A program made the translations under genes and the position numbers. This document shows, one piece after another, positions 34,464-42,559 of a DNA stretch of 64,000 nt (positions are counted from its first letter, which is position 1; each line of letters starts with the position of its first letter). The notes under the pieces were generated by a model. It saw nothing but the letters and a program-made list of their open reading frames with translations. It did no database searches and had not been told where the DNA came from. The stretch comes from Candidatus Melainabacteria bacterium. GTDB lineage: Bacteria > Cyanobacteriota > Vampirovibrionia > Obscuribacterales > Obscuribacteraceae. The DNA lies in assembly GCA_016716405.1 (NCBI GenBank), contig JADJWK010000004.1, positions 124,001-188,000 of the forward strand, written 5' to 3'.

Positions 34464-34706
34464 AGAGAGATAGTTTCACGGGTGATTCTCTCCATCCTGT
34501 GAAGCCAGCGAGAGTTTCTCGGGTTTTTCTCTCTATCTCTGAAAGAAGAGAGAGTTTCTCGAGTTTTTCTCTCTACCTCTGAAAGAAGAGAGAGAGTTTC
34601 TCGGGTTTTTCTCTCTACCTCTGAAAGAAGAGAGAGTTTCTCGGGTTTTTCTCTCTACCTCTGAAAGAAGAGAGAGTTTCTCGAGTTTTTCTCTCTATTC
34701 TGCGAG
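34464..34706. repeat. Tandem repeat array A: five 40-bp purine/pyrimidine hairpin units plus a degenerate leading copy
   Basis: AGAGTTTCTC recurs at 34511, 34551, 34593, 34633 and 34673 (spacing 40, 42, 40, 40), each followed by G(G/A)GTTTTTCTCTCTA(C/T)CTCTGAAAGAAG. A diverged copy starts at 34464. Each unit has a left arm AGAGAG and a right arm CTCTCT that can pair. There are no unique spacers. It lies between the convergent ankyrin gene and the secreted-protein gene at 34719, ending just after the latter's stop codon. Array B at 59693 shares the core TTTCTCGGGTTT. Confidence 0.9.
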
Positions 34707-34718
34707 ACTCAGGAGAAC

Positions 34719-35363
34719 TCAGTTGATTGTGACATTGCCCCTGGTATCAGATGTCGGGCTCAGGGAAAGCTCCGGAATGATATTGGGCGGGCTGTCGTCG
34801 AAGCCTTTGGCGCCGGGGCGCATGCGGCGAGCGAACATGGTGAGATGATTGCCGTGCTGGAAAGCGAAGAGATTGTAGGGAGCCGAGCCGTCCTTGGGCA
34901 GGATCTCGAATGTCTTCACCGCTTTGATGAGAGTGAGAGTCTCTTTGGGGACGCCGCACTCTTTCGCGACCCGGTCATAGGTCATATTGATCTCTTTGAC
35001 CTTGTTCTGCTTGACGAACTCTTTATTGAAACGATTGGTGCTCAGGGTGCCGATCTTGCCCGGGTCATAGCATTCGATGATCAGGCGCTCGCCGCCGTTC
35101 TGATTCATCTTGCTGAAATCCTCGGCTATCTCCAGGGCTTTCTCCACCGGGCGCTCGAGATAGATGCCGCTTTCACCGGTCTCCAGAGCCTTAGCCCGGA
35201 CAGGCACGAAAGTCTTGTTGTTATAGCGGATGGCAAACTGCAAATCGGGCAGGACGAGGACATCGTGACTGCCGTCACTGGCAAGGGCCTGGGCGAAAGC
35301 CGGCAGGGAAGAGGCGGCAAAGGCGATAGCCAGAATCGTTGCCCGAGTGTTTTTAGAGAACAT
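34719..35363 (-). CDS. Secreted protein of unknown function
   Basis: 214 residues from the ATG at 35363 (AGGAA seven bases upstream). The frame extends upstream to 35549, but the signal peptide MFSKNTRATILAIAFAASSLPAFAQALA fixes the start. The mature domain (LPDLQFAIRYNNKTFVPVRA; RLIIECYDPGKIGTL; NLFAFQHGNHLTMFARRMRPG) is not recognised. The gene stop lies next to repeat array A. The 225-bp spacer upstream (35364-35588) shows nothing distinctive. Confidence 0.75.
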   Translation of the reverse strand: MFSKNTRATILAIAFAASSLPAFAQALASDGSHDVLVLPDLQFAIRYNNKTFVPVRAKALETGESGIYLERPVEKALEIAEDFSKMNQNGGERLIIECYDPGKIGTLSTNRFNKEFVKQNKVKEINMTYDRVAKECGVPKETLTLIKAVKTFEILPKDGSAPYNLFAFQHGNHLTMFARRMRPGAKGFDDSPPNIIPELSLSPTSDTRGNVTIN

Positions 35364-35588
35364 GACAAATTCCTGAGTTGGAGGCACTGAAGATAAGACT
35401 AGATTATTGACGGTTTGTGCCGCCATTTGCACGCCTGAGGCGATCCTGTCACCTAATTTTAACCTGCAGAGCGGCGCCCATCCGCTTGGCAACACCTCTC
35501 CGGAAGGAATTCTGCCGCTGTCGAAGTGCTTGAAAATCAGGAGGTCCATCTTGAAAGCATCCGGCCTTACCGCCAGATCCCCGGACAG

Positions 35589-38024
35589 TTAGGAGCTGCG
35601 CTTGAAGAGGAGTCCGGTGAGCATCCTTATCTCGAAACGGCGGCTGTCGTGACGAATAACCATGGGCAGATCGCGTTTCTGGAGAAGCTGGAATTCAGGC
35701 GCCAGAGCGCTGCGCAGACTGTCTTCCGAAGAGACCGGACTGCCGCTCTCGTCGACATAGCCTCCGAGCCAGAGCTCTTTGGGAGTGACTCTCTCGCTCC
35801 AATCGAAAGCCGAAAGGACCAGGAGCAGACCCCGGGGAGCAACCAGACCACGAGGTCCATACATGCGGGAAAGCAGAGCGGAAGGGCTCGGGAGCCTGGT
35901 GATCACATCGGAGAGGACCACGGCATCGAAGCCCACATAATCAGCAGGCAGGCTGGAAGGATCGCAGCGGCGGAAGTCAATGCGATTCAGGCGCTCAGCA
36001 TCGAGCTCCCGGAGATAATCCCGGGTGAGGGCACCTTCTTCCGGGACGCAGACCTCTACCCTGCCGGTCTCTCTCAGCTTCTGTGCCGCGTCGACCAGGT
36101 GTACTCTCAGGTCCACCGAGATGACTTTCTGGAACCTGCCTGCCAGGATATAAGCGAGACCGCCCACCGAGCCACCCACCTCGAGGGCCGAGCCAGTACC
36201 GGTGCCGGCCTCGTCGATGTAGGATGTGAGCCAGTCCGCTACCGTCTGTTGATAGCAGGCGAGCTGGCCTGAGACTTTCTCCAGCGGTGAAAGCGCCTCG
36301 GCAGCGAAGTAATGACTGACGAGCTCGCTGGCCACCGACCCGGAAGCGGAGCCGGACGAATCCTTGTCGTCGTTCAGAAGAACCACGCCGCTTGCCGCGG
36401 AAGCCTTGCGGCGCGCCAGGCGGAATCCGGAATGCTGGAAGAAATGGGGGCGGAAGTGAAAACGAGCGTGAGAGGTGGCTTCGTCACCGATACTGATGAA
36501 AGAGCCGCCCATGATCATCTGGTGCTCACCGTCATAACAGGGTGTGCTGAAATCATCGTAATAGCGATGAATTCTGAATCCGGGCAGGGGATTGAAATGA
36601 TCCTCGAGCCATTGCCAGACATTGCCGAAGAGATCGCTTACCGGAGCATCGCCTTGGCCCACCGGCGATTCGGAGCCCCAGCGGAAGTTGAGATTAGCCG
36701 TCTCGGCCACGGTGTCGTCAGTCTGACCGCAGAGCTGCCTGAGGCGCTGGTGCTGCGCCTCACTGGGCAGTTCATAGACGATATCTGCCGGGACCTCGCC
36801 GTCCACCGATGAGTCCATCTCATGCCGCCAGAGTGCATAAGCCCTGGCCTCGTGGTAGTTGACCACGCAGGGCCAGGACCAGGGCATGGCGACGGTCTCG
36901 AAACAGGTGCGAAGGCTGTACTCATGGGAGCCGGCGGGACCGCAGGGGGTCCAGAAAGTCGGCCATTTCACGTTGCGAAAAGTGCGCCAGCGCCAGCCGG
37001 TGTCGGACCAGTAGCGTTTTTCCAGATAGCCCCCGGAGCTGACGAATGCCCAGAATTCGCCGTTGCTTATCAGGTTGCGACTCACCTCGAAAGCGTCCAC
37101 CTTTTGAGAGCGCTCGCCATACTCGTTATCCCAGCCGAAAGTCGGGAAATCGACCGGCTTGCCCAGAGTGACTGTGCCGCCGCTTACCGGGACGAAAGGG
37201 TTGACCGGATAATCATCGCCGGCTCTCGGAGCGCTGCGGCTCGCCTCGGAAGCGGATGGATGCAGAGGCGGCAGCCACTGGGAGCGCTTCACCAGATGCA
37301 GTGGCAACTCCCGCATCAGGACCGAAGAGGTCTCGATATGGATGCGCTCGTGCTCGAAGCCCATGAAAAGAGCCCAGAGAGGATCATTCATGGTGATGGG
37401 CCTGTGTCCGTCGGCGATTCCCTCATGGCTCTCGATCACTGACGCGACGAGCTCGTAGACTTGCCTGCGGTACGCGATCAGCTGGTCTATCGAGGGCCAC
37501 CGTATATGGTTCTTCGCCATATCGTCCCAGGACATCTCATCGACTCCGGTCTCGAAAAGGCTCTCGATGTATTCGTCGACAGGCGAATGGACCAGCCCGG
37601 CGACCCGGAGCTTGTTGACATAGAGAACTGCCGGGTGGGCGTAATAGAAGACCATGGGATGCCTTAAATCGTGGTAAGGCGGCCGATAAAAGGCTTCTTC
37701 GGTATTCAGGCTGGCAAAGAGAGCCTCGGTTATCGTCCAGCCGTTGTCGAAATAGTCGCGAACCTGCTGGCGGGTGCAGGTGCGCAGGTTCGGGATCGGC
37801 AGGGCGGTCAGGTAACCCTCTCTGGAGATGCCCGGGCAGCGATCCGGATTCTTGCCGGTCCACCAGTCGGAGCCCCGGGGACAGCTCAGGTCCATCTCGG
37901 ACTGGCCGAGATTGGCTGTCCAGCCGGAGTCGGTTGAGCCAGCAGGGACCATCGCCATTCCCAGGCTCGGGTTACGGCCATGCGCGTCTCTGGGGTGCTC
38001 CGGCTTGTTCTGGATTTCCTGCAT
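35589..38024 (-). CDS. ovoA: Ovothiol synthase OvoA: 5-histidylcysteine sulfoxide synthase fused to 4-mercaptohistidine N-methyltransferase
   Basis: 811 residues in three parts. (1) DinB-like iron-binding domain with RGSDWWTGKNPDRCPG, His130 in FYYAHPAV and the H-x3-H-x-E motif HERIHIE (His225, His229). (2) FGE-sulfatase/formylglycine-type domain (~270-550) with DLFGNVWQWLEDHF and GGSFISIGDEATSHARFHFRPHF. (3) SAM methyltransferase (~590-811) with ALEVGGSVGGLAYILA. This is the full OvoA layout, which distinguishes it from EgtB. Known: it joins cysteine and histidine oxidatively, and the C-terminal domain methylates the imidazole to give ovothiol A. It is encoded alone; a separate PLP lyase (OvoB) is not seen nearby. 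Confidence 0.93.
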   Translation of the reverse strand: MQEIQNKPEHPRDAHGRNPSLGMAMVPAGSTDSGWTANLGQSEMDLSCPRGSDWWTGKNPDRCPGISREGYLTALPIPNLRTCTRQQVRDYFDNGWTITEALFASLNTEEAFYRPPYHDLRHPMVFYYAHPAVLYVNKLRVAGLVHSPVDEYIESLFETGVDEMSWDDMAKNHIRWPSIDQLIAYRRQVYELVASVIESHEGIADGHRPITMNDPLWALFMGFEHERIHIETSSVLMRELPLHLVKRSQWLPPLHPSASEASRSAPRAGDDYPVNPFVPVSGGTVTLGKPVDFPTFGWDNEYGERSQKVDAFEVSRNLISNGEFWAFVSSGGYLEKRYWSDTGWRWRTFRNVKWPTFWTPCGPAGSHEYSLRTCFETVAMPWSWPCVVNYHEARAYALWRHEMDSSVDGEVPADIVYELPSEAQHQRLRQLCGQTDDTVAETANLNFRWGSESPVGQGDAPVSDLFGNVWQWLEDHFNPLPGFRIHRYYDDFSTPCYDGEHQMIMGGSFISIGDEATSHARFHFRPHFFQHSGFRLARRKASAASGVVLLNDDKDSSGSASGSVASELVSHYFAAEALSPLEKVSGQLACYQQTVADWLTSYIDEAGTGTGSALEVGGSVGGLAYILAGRFQKVISVDLRVHLVDAAQKLRETGRVEVCVPEEGALTRDYLRELDAERLNRIDFRRCDPSSLPADYVGFDAVVLSDVITRLPSPSALLSRMYGPRGLVAPRGLLLVLSAFDWSERVTPKELWLGGYVDESGSPVSSEDSLRSALAPEFQLLQKRDLPMVIRHDSRRFEIRMLTGLLFKRSS

Positions 38025-38085
38025 AGTCCTTACCTGTAAAGAGTTTTAGGGTTATATCCGCTAGTCAAGATCTAGTCTAGGAGGT

Positions 38086-38637
38086 TTATTTAATGTCCTT
38101 CACCAGGAGGAACTTCTCGGCTACGCTACCGGCTATCTCGCCCCGGTAGTCGGCCACAGCCGCGAAACCGGCTCTCTCGAGGAGCTTGATATTGACCTCA
38201 TTGTCCTTGCGGACACGCACAGAGAGCCTGGAGAATCCCCGCTCGACCGCCCGCGCTTCCCGGCGGCGGTGAAGGATCGAACCGTAGCCCCGGCCCCGGC
38301 AGTCCGGTCTGGTGCCCAGCTCGGCGAAATAATAGGAATCCTCGGGGACTCCATGAGCCAGGACCTCTTCCTTGCCGAAATAATCGGCCATGGGAATACC
38401 GATGGCGAAGGTGGCGATTTTGCCGCTCTCGGGGTCGGTAATGACGAATACGTCCCCGCCGGCCGTCAGGAAAGCCTGGACATGCTCCCTGACCTCCTGA
38501 CGCGTCCAGGTCTCGAACCGGGGCGGACCGGTGAAGCAAGCCAGGTAGATATCCACCACCTGCTCCAGGATCTCTTCCGGAATCGGGTCCAGATAATGCT
38601 CGATTTTTTCCTCGATACGGGAGGAGTCGGAACTCAT
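38086..38637 (-). CDS. GNAT-family N-acetyltransferase
   Basis: 183 residues from the ATG at 38637 (GGAGA eight bases upstream; the frame is open to 38748 without support). The acetyl-CoA motif is RPDCRGRGYGSILHRRREA, followed by SRLSVRVRKDNEVNIKLLERAGF. N-terminal helices (YLDPIPEEILEQVVDIYLAC) precede it. Substrate unknown. Same strand as ovoA, ~60 bp away, so it may be transcribed with it. Confidence 0.87.
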   Translation of the reverse strand: MSSDSSRIEEKIEHYLDPIPEEILEQVVDIYLACFTGPPRFETWTRQEVREHVQAFLTAGGDVFVITDPESGKIATFAIGIPMADYFGKEEVLAHGVPEDSYYFAELGTRPDCRGRGYGSILHRRREARAVERGFSRLSVRVRKDNEVNIKLLERAGFAAVADYRGEIAGSVAEKFLLVKDIK

Positions 38638-38755
38638 TTGAAGCTCTCCTGCATAAAAGACATGATTACGAAACCAAGGCGAACTTTGGGTGAACGAGAG
38701 GCTCTCCAGGATGCAAATCGTAACAGTCCCCGGTGCCCATGGCACCATCTGGAAA

Positions 38756-39193
38756 CTATTGCTTTTTGGCGCTCTTGTCAGGCAGCGAGAACAGGTAATC
38801 AGTGATCAGCCCGACCTCTTCCCTGGTCAAGTTCGGGTGCGGCATCATATTGGGCTGTGAGGAGAAGACCTTGTAATTCTTGCTGACATGCTCTTCGGGA
38901 TCAGCCAGATGCTCCTCGACGAACTTGCGGCTGCGGCGCGAGCCGATTCCGTCCAGGGGCTCACCATCAAGAGAGCCGCTTTCCGGGGCTTCGGACTCGA
39001 TATAGTGGCAGTCGGCGCAGCCGTTGGCCATGTAGAGCGAACGCCCGGCAGCGACCTTTTCTTTCCGGGTCATTTTCTTGACCTTCCGGCTCTTGCCGTC
39101 GCTCCGGCCGCCTTCAGCCGGGCTGGGAGCCGGCACAGCCAGGGACGAGGCAAGACAGAGGAGGGCAGTGAGGAGGAAAGCGACGTTTTTCAT
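38756..39193 (-). CDS. Monoheme c-type cytochrome
   Basis: 145 residues with a signal peptide (MKNVAFLLTALLCLASSLAV), a Lys/Arg-rich linker, one heme site CADCH, and a likely Met axial ligand in NMMPHPNLT, so a periplasmic class I cytochrome c. The segment DGIGSRRSRKFVEEHL after the heme recurs in the two diheme cytochromes of this window. Divergent from the hydrogenase maturation protease with 29 bp between the starts, suggesting shared regulation with the hydrogenase island. Confidence 0.88.
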   Translation of the reverse strand: MKNVAFLLTALLCLASSLAVPAPSPAEGGRSDGKSRKVKKMTRKEKVAAGRSLYMANGCADCHYIESEAPESGSLDGEPLDGIGSRRSRKFVEEHLADPEEHVSKNYKVFSSQPNMMPHPNLTREEVGLITDYLFSLPDKSAKKQ

Positions 39194-39222
39194 AGAGGTA
39201 ATTCTAGCGGATAATCACCAGG

Positions 39223-39705
39223 ATGACTGAACCGCTATCTCCCGACTGCCCCCCCTGCCCGCACCTGACGGCGAGCCCGGAAACGGGCGACCTGGCCATC
39301 ATTGCCGTGGGAAACAGCCTGGTTGCCGGAGACAGCTCCGCGCTCATCCTGCTGGACAGGCTTTCCGAAAAAAACGGTGTCTGCAAGTTCCCGGTAGGCA
39401 TCTATACCTCGGTCATCCCCGAGATCATCTCCGGTCACCGAGCTTTTCTGATTCTCGATGCCATCCCGGAAGATGACGAGACATTCCCCTTCAGTCTCAT
39501 TCCCCTCACCGGAGCAGTCCTCGACAACCGGAGCCCGGACAGTCCCGGGCTCCGGGCAAGCCATGGTCTCTCTTTCATGGACGAGCTGCGCATTCTTGCC
39601 AGAACCAGGCAGACCCTGCCCGAGGGCTACTTCCTCGGTGTCGGTTCCAAGACGATCGACGAATCGCTTCGAGCCCTGGAGCAGGCACTCGAGCGGGGAC
39701 TCTAG
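39223..39705 (+). CDS. Hydrogenase maturation endopeptidase (M52, HycI/HybD-like)
   Basis: 160 residues. GNSLVAGDSSA aligns with the GNxLxxD(D/E) motif, LILDAIPED supplies the second acidic ligand and ASHGLSFMDEL the His, the three nickel-recognition positions of the family. Known: cleaves the C-terminal tail of the [NiFe] large subunit after Ni insertion. The large subunit at 42560-43900 has a 12-residue tail after its final Cys/His motif, a fitting substrate. The N-terminus has a CPPCPH stretch that is unusual for the family. Confidence 0.8.
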   Translation: MTEPLSPDCPPCPHLTASPETGDLAIIAVGNSLVAGDSSALILLDRLSEKNGVCKFPVGIYTSVIPEIISGHRAFLILDAIPEDDETFPFSLIPLTGAVLDNRSPDSPGLRASHGLSFMDELRILARTRQTLPEGYFLGVGSKTIDESLRALEQALERGL

Positions 39706-39768
39706 CACCATTGCTAGTGGCGGGCAGCGCCAAAACGCGAGCGCCTCTATTGAAGAAAAAATTCTAGG

Positions 39769-39789
39769 CCCTAAGACTGATGCAATAAT
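39769..39789 (+). promoter_or_regulatory. Extended -10 promoter element and adjacent candidate operator of the hydrogenase operon
   Basis: TGCAATAAT at 39781-39789 matches an extended -10. Directly upstream, CCCTA-AGAC-TGAT (39769-39781) has the same two half-words as the regions before the USP gene at 43971 and before hypF. The predicted transcript starts ~50 bases before the ATG at 39844. Confidence 0.35.
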
Positions 39790-39843
39790 TCTCTACTTCG
39801 GTTGGAATAAGGGCAGTAACCGTCGGGAAACCATATCGAACCA

Positions 39844-40908
39844 ATGGACAAAGCCCTCAAGCTCAAGAAAAATCGCTTCTCAGAGTTCTTCTCAGTGATG
39901 AGAGGACAGGGAGAGGTGTATGCCCCGGTCCGGGTCTCCGAGAAGTCATTCTCTTTCAAGCCGGTGGAAAGCCCCGCCGAGATCGCTTTCGAGGCCCTGC
40001 GGACGATCCTGCCTCCCAAGAAGCTCTTTTTCATCCAGCGGGAAACGCTTCTTCGATACGAGAAGGACCGCATCGAGGAAGTCAAGCCCGAGGAGAAACG
40101 CCAGGTGCTTTTCGGCGTCCACCCATGCGATCTGGCTGGTCTCGGGATCATGGACGAGATCTATGGAGCCGAGCCCCGGGACCCGCATTATCTGGCCCGC
40201 CGTGAGATGACCATTGTCGTGGGGCTGTCCTGCATGCCCGACAAGCATTGTTTCTGCAAATCGATGGGCACCGACTCCCCCCGGGAAGGATACGACCTCT
40301 TCCTTACCGAGCTCGAAGAAGACTATTTCATCCAGGTAAGAAACCAGCGCGGACTCATCCTCATCAATGCCGCCCCGGATCTCTTCGAGGAGGTGGACGC
40401 CCCGGACAAGGAAGCCTACAAAGAATACTGGAGCAGGCGGGACAAAGCATTCACCCGCGGCTTCGACGGCGACAATATCCAGTCTCTCATGGATATCGAA
40501 GCCGACAACCAGCTCTGGGAAGACCTGGGCAATCGCTGCCTGAGCTGCGGCAATTGCACCCCGGTCTGCCCTACATGTTATTGCTTCGATGTGTTCGACG
40601 TGCCCAGCCTCCATGCCCAGCAGGGGGACCGTGTAAGAGAATGGGACAGCTGCCAGTTCGTCGGCTTCGCAAAAGTGGCAGGCGACTTCAATTTCCGCCC
40701 GGGTCCTGTGGACCGCCTGAAATTCTGGTACCGGCACAAGCTGCACGGCTTCGACGATCCTGCCGGGATCCCCACCTGTGTCGGCTGCGGGCGATGCACC
40801 GAGAGCTGCCCCAGCGGAATAGACGACATAGTCAATGTGGTTCTGCGCTTGCAGGGAAAGCCCTCCGAATTGATAACCGACAAGCCAGAGAGAAAGGAAG
40901 AGGACTGA
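39844..40908 (+). CDS. hyhB: Group 3b [NiFe]-hydrogenase beta subunit (Fe-S protein)
   Basis: 354 residues. An N-terminal region (LFGVHPCDLAGLGIMDEIY) is followed by two 4Fe-4S ferredoxin-like cysteine sets: CLSCGNCTPVCPTCYCFDV (~235-253) and CVGCGRCTESCPSG (~315-328). Known: relays electrons between the hydrogenase delta subunit and the FAD/NAD(P) subunit in heterotetrameric sulfhydrogenase-type enzymes. First gene of a four-gene operon (beta, gamma, delta, alpha), one base from the next start. Confidence 0.92.
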   Translation: MDKALKLKKNRFSEFFSVMRGQGEVYAPVRVSEKSFSFKPVESPAEIAFEALRTILPPKKLFFIQRETLLRYEKDRIEEVKPEEKRQVLFGVHPCDLAGLGIMDEIYGAEPRDPHYLARREMTIVVGLSCMPDKHCFCKSMGTDSPREGYDLFLTELEEDYFIQVRNQRGLILINAAPDLFEEVDAPDKEAYKEYWSRRDKAFTRGFDGDNIQSLMDIEADNQLWEDLGNRCLSCGNCTPVCPTCYCFDVFDVPSLHAQQGDRVREWDSCQFVGFAKVAGDFNFRPGPVDRLKFWYRHKLHGFDDPAGIPTCVGCGRCTESCPSGIDDIVNVVLRLQGKPSELITDKPERKEED

Positions 40909-40909
40909 G

Positions 40910-41764
40910 ATGCTCACCAGATGCGACACCACTCCGTTCATGCCGATCCAGGCTCGAATAAAATCGATCATCCCTCTGGCTCAGGACAACCATCTCTTCG
41001 AGCTGCGTCTGGACGATCCCGGCAGCCTCGTCAATTGCAGGCCCGGACAGTTCGTCCAGCTCTGGGTCCCCGGCGCCGGCGAAGTGCCGATCTCGGTCTG
41101 CTCCGGCAGTGTCGACGGCAGCCTGGAGCTCTGCGTGCACCGCACCGGTCGGGTGACCAAAGCCCTTTTCGACCTCGAGGAAGGCGACTGGGTAGGGGTC
41201 CGGGGTCCTTACGGGAACGGCTTTCCCACCGAGGAGCTCGAAGGCAAGAATCTCGCTCTCATCGCCGGCGGTCTGGGGGTGGCACCGATTCGCTCGCTCT
41301 GGCAGTACATCCTCGATCACCGCGAGAATTTCGGCAAGCTCATTCTTTTTTATGGCATGCGTCATTCCGGCCTCCTGCTTTTCCGCCAGGAATTCAAATG
41401 GCTCCTGAGACGAGGCGATATGGAAGTCTATATAGCCGCCGAGGAGGTAGTCGGACCCGATCTGCCGGCTGCTTCATGGCAGATCGGCCGGGTCACAGAC
41501 ATGATCCAGCTGGCGGACATAACCGAGGATTTCGAGGCGGCAATCTGCGGTCCGCCGGTCATGTACCGGTACGTGGTGCATGAGCTGAGAGCAAAGGGTC
41601 TCACCGACGACCGCATGTGGCTCTCTCTCGAGCGTCATATGAAGTGCGGCGTGGGCAAGTGCGGACACTGTTTTGTGGGAGGCACCTTCACCTGCCGCAA
41701 AGGACCTGTGTTCAGGCTCGACGAGCTCGACTTCCTGCCCGGGGTGGTGGAGTGCGCATCATGA
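40910..41764 (+). CDS. hyhG: Group 3b [NiFe]-hydrogenase gamma subunit (FAD/NAD(P)-binding)
   Basis: 284 residues of the ferredoxin-NADP reductase fold: FAD part PGQFVQLWVPGAGEVPISVC, NAD(P) part ALIAGGLGVAPIRSLWQYI, and a C-terminal 2Fe-2S site KCGVGKCGHCFVGGTFTC. This gives the cytoplasmic enzyme access to NAD(P)H. It overlaps the delta subunit start by four bases (ATGA). Confidence 0.92.
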   Translation: MLTRCDTTPFMPIQARIKSIIPLAQDNHLFELRLDDPGSLVNCRPGQFVQLWVPGAGEVPISVCSGSVDGSLELCVHRTGRVTKALFDLEEGDWVGVRGPYGNGFPTEELEGKNLALIAGGLGVAPIRSLWQYILDHRENFGKLILFYGMRHSGLLLFRQEFKWLLRRGDMEVYIAAEEVVGPDLPAASWQIGRVTDMIQLADITEDFEAAICGPPVMYRYVVHELRAKGLTDDRMWLSLERHMKCGVGKCGHCFVGGTFTCRKGPVFRLDELDFLPGVVECAS

Positions 41765-42549
41765 ACGAGACCCGCAGCGTAAACGGCCAGAAGCTCCTGC
41801 CCTCCATAGCGGTGCACGGTCTCACCGGCTGCGCCGGCGAGCTCCTGGTGATCCTCGAGAATCTGGACAAGCTCCTGCCCTTCGTCAGAATCGCCAGCTT
41901 CCCCTTCGCCCAGACCCGCAACGAAGACAACAAGCCTGTAGACATAGCCTTCGTCGAAGGCAGCGTCAGCCAGCCCCATGACCTCGAGCGCCTCAAAGAC
42001 ATTCGCTCGAAAGCGCGATGGCTGGTGGCGGTGGGCAATTGCGCCGTCTGGGGCTGCGTCCAGAAGGGCGGCTGCAACCGCTTCGATCGCCATGCCATGC
42101 TCAAGGAGACCTACGGAGGCGATTCAGCCATCGCCACTCTCGAGGCTGCGCCGCTGGCGGATCATGTCCGGGTAGACGTGAAACTTTCCGGTTGCCCGAT
42201 CAATCCCACACAGCTCCTGGCGGTAACCGCCAGCCTCCTGCGCGAGCATCTGCCCCTGATCACCAGCAAGCCGGTCTGCCTCGAGTGCAAGCTCCGGGAG
42301 AATCCCTGCGTCCTTATCGAGAACGACCTTCCCTGCCTCGGGCCAATCACCGCCGGTGGTTGCGGAGCCCTCTGCCCTTCAGTGGGCGCCGCCTGTTATG
42401 GCTGCTGGGGTCCCTGCGAAGATCCCCAGGTGGACGCCATGGCCACCGTGCTCTCCGAGAAGGGCTACAGCCTCGATGAGGTGAGGACGCGTATTCTCAC
42501 ATTCGGCGCTCCCGAAGCGCTATTCGACAGGGTCAAGAAAGCACAATGA
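41761..42549 (+). CDS. hyhS: Group 3b [NiFe]-hydrogenase delta (small) subunit
   Basis: 262 residues from the ATG at 41761, whose ATGA overlaps the gamma stop; the longer frame to 41617 is only read-through. Small-subunit cysteines: LTGCAGE, VGNCAVWGC, SGCPINP, and the later set CLECKLRENPC...GGCGALCP and ACYGCWGPC. It carries the Fe-S clusters next to the active site. No twin-arginine signal, consistent with a cytoplasmic enzyme. Confidence 0.92.
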   Translation: MNETRSVNGQKLLPSIAVHGLTGCAGELLVILENLDKLLPFVRIASFPFAQTRNEDNKPVDIAFVEGSVSQPHDLERLKDIRSKARWLVAVGNCAVWGCVQKGGCNRFDRHAMLKETYGGDSAIATLEAAPLADHVRVDVKLSGCPINPTQLLAVTASLLREHLPLITSKPVCLECKLRENPCVLIENDLPCLGPITAGGCGALCPSVGAACYGCWGPCEDPQVDAMATVLSEKGYSLDEVRTRILTFGAPEALFDRVKKAQ

Positions 42550-42559
42550 GTGAAGCCAG

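Noticed and set aside
34464..34706. Array A as a CRISPR locus
   Set aside because: Units follow directly on one another with a 40-bp period and no unique spacers, and there are no cas genes in the window.
41617..41760. N-terminal extension of the hydrogenase delta subunit
   Set aside because: The added residues are basic read-through of the gamma gene; the ATGA overlap at 41761 gives the proper start.
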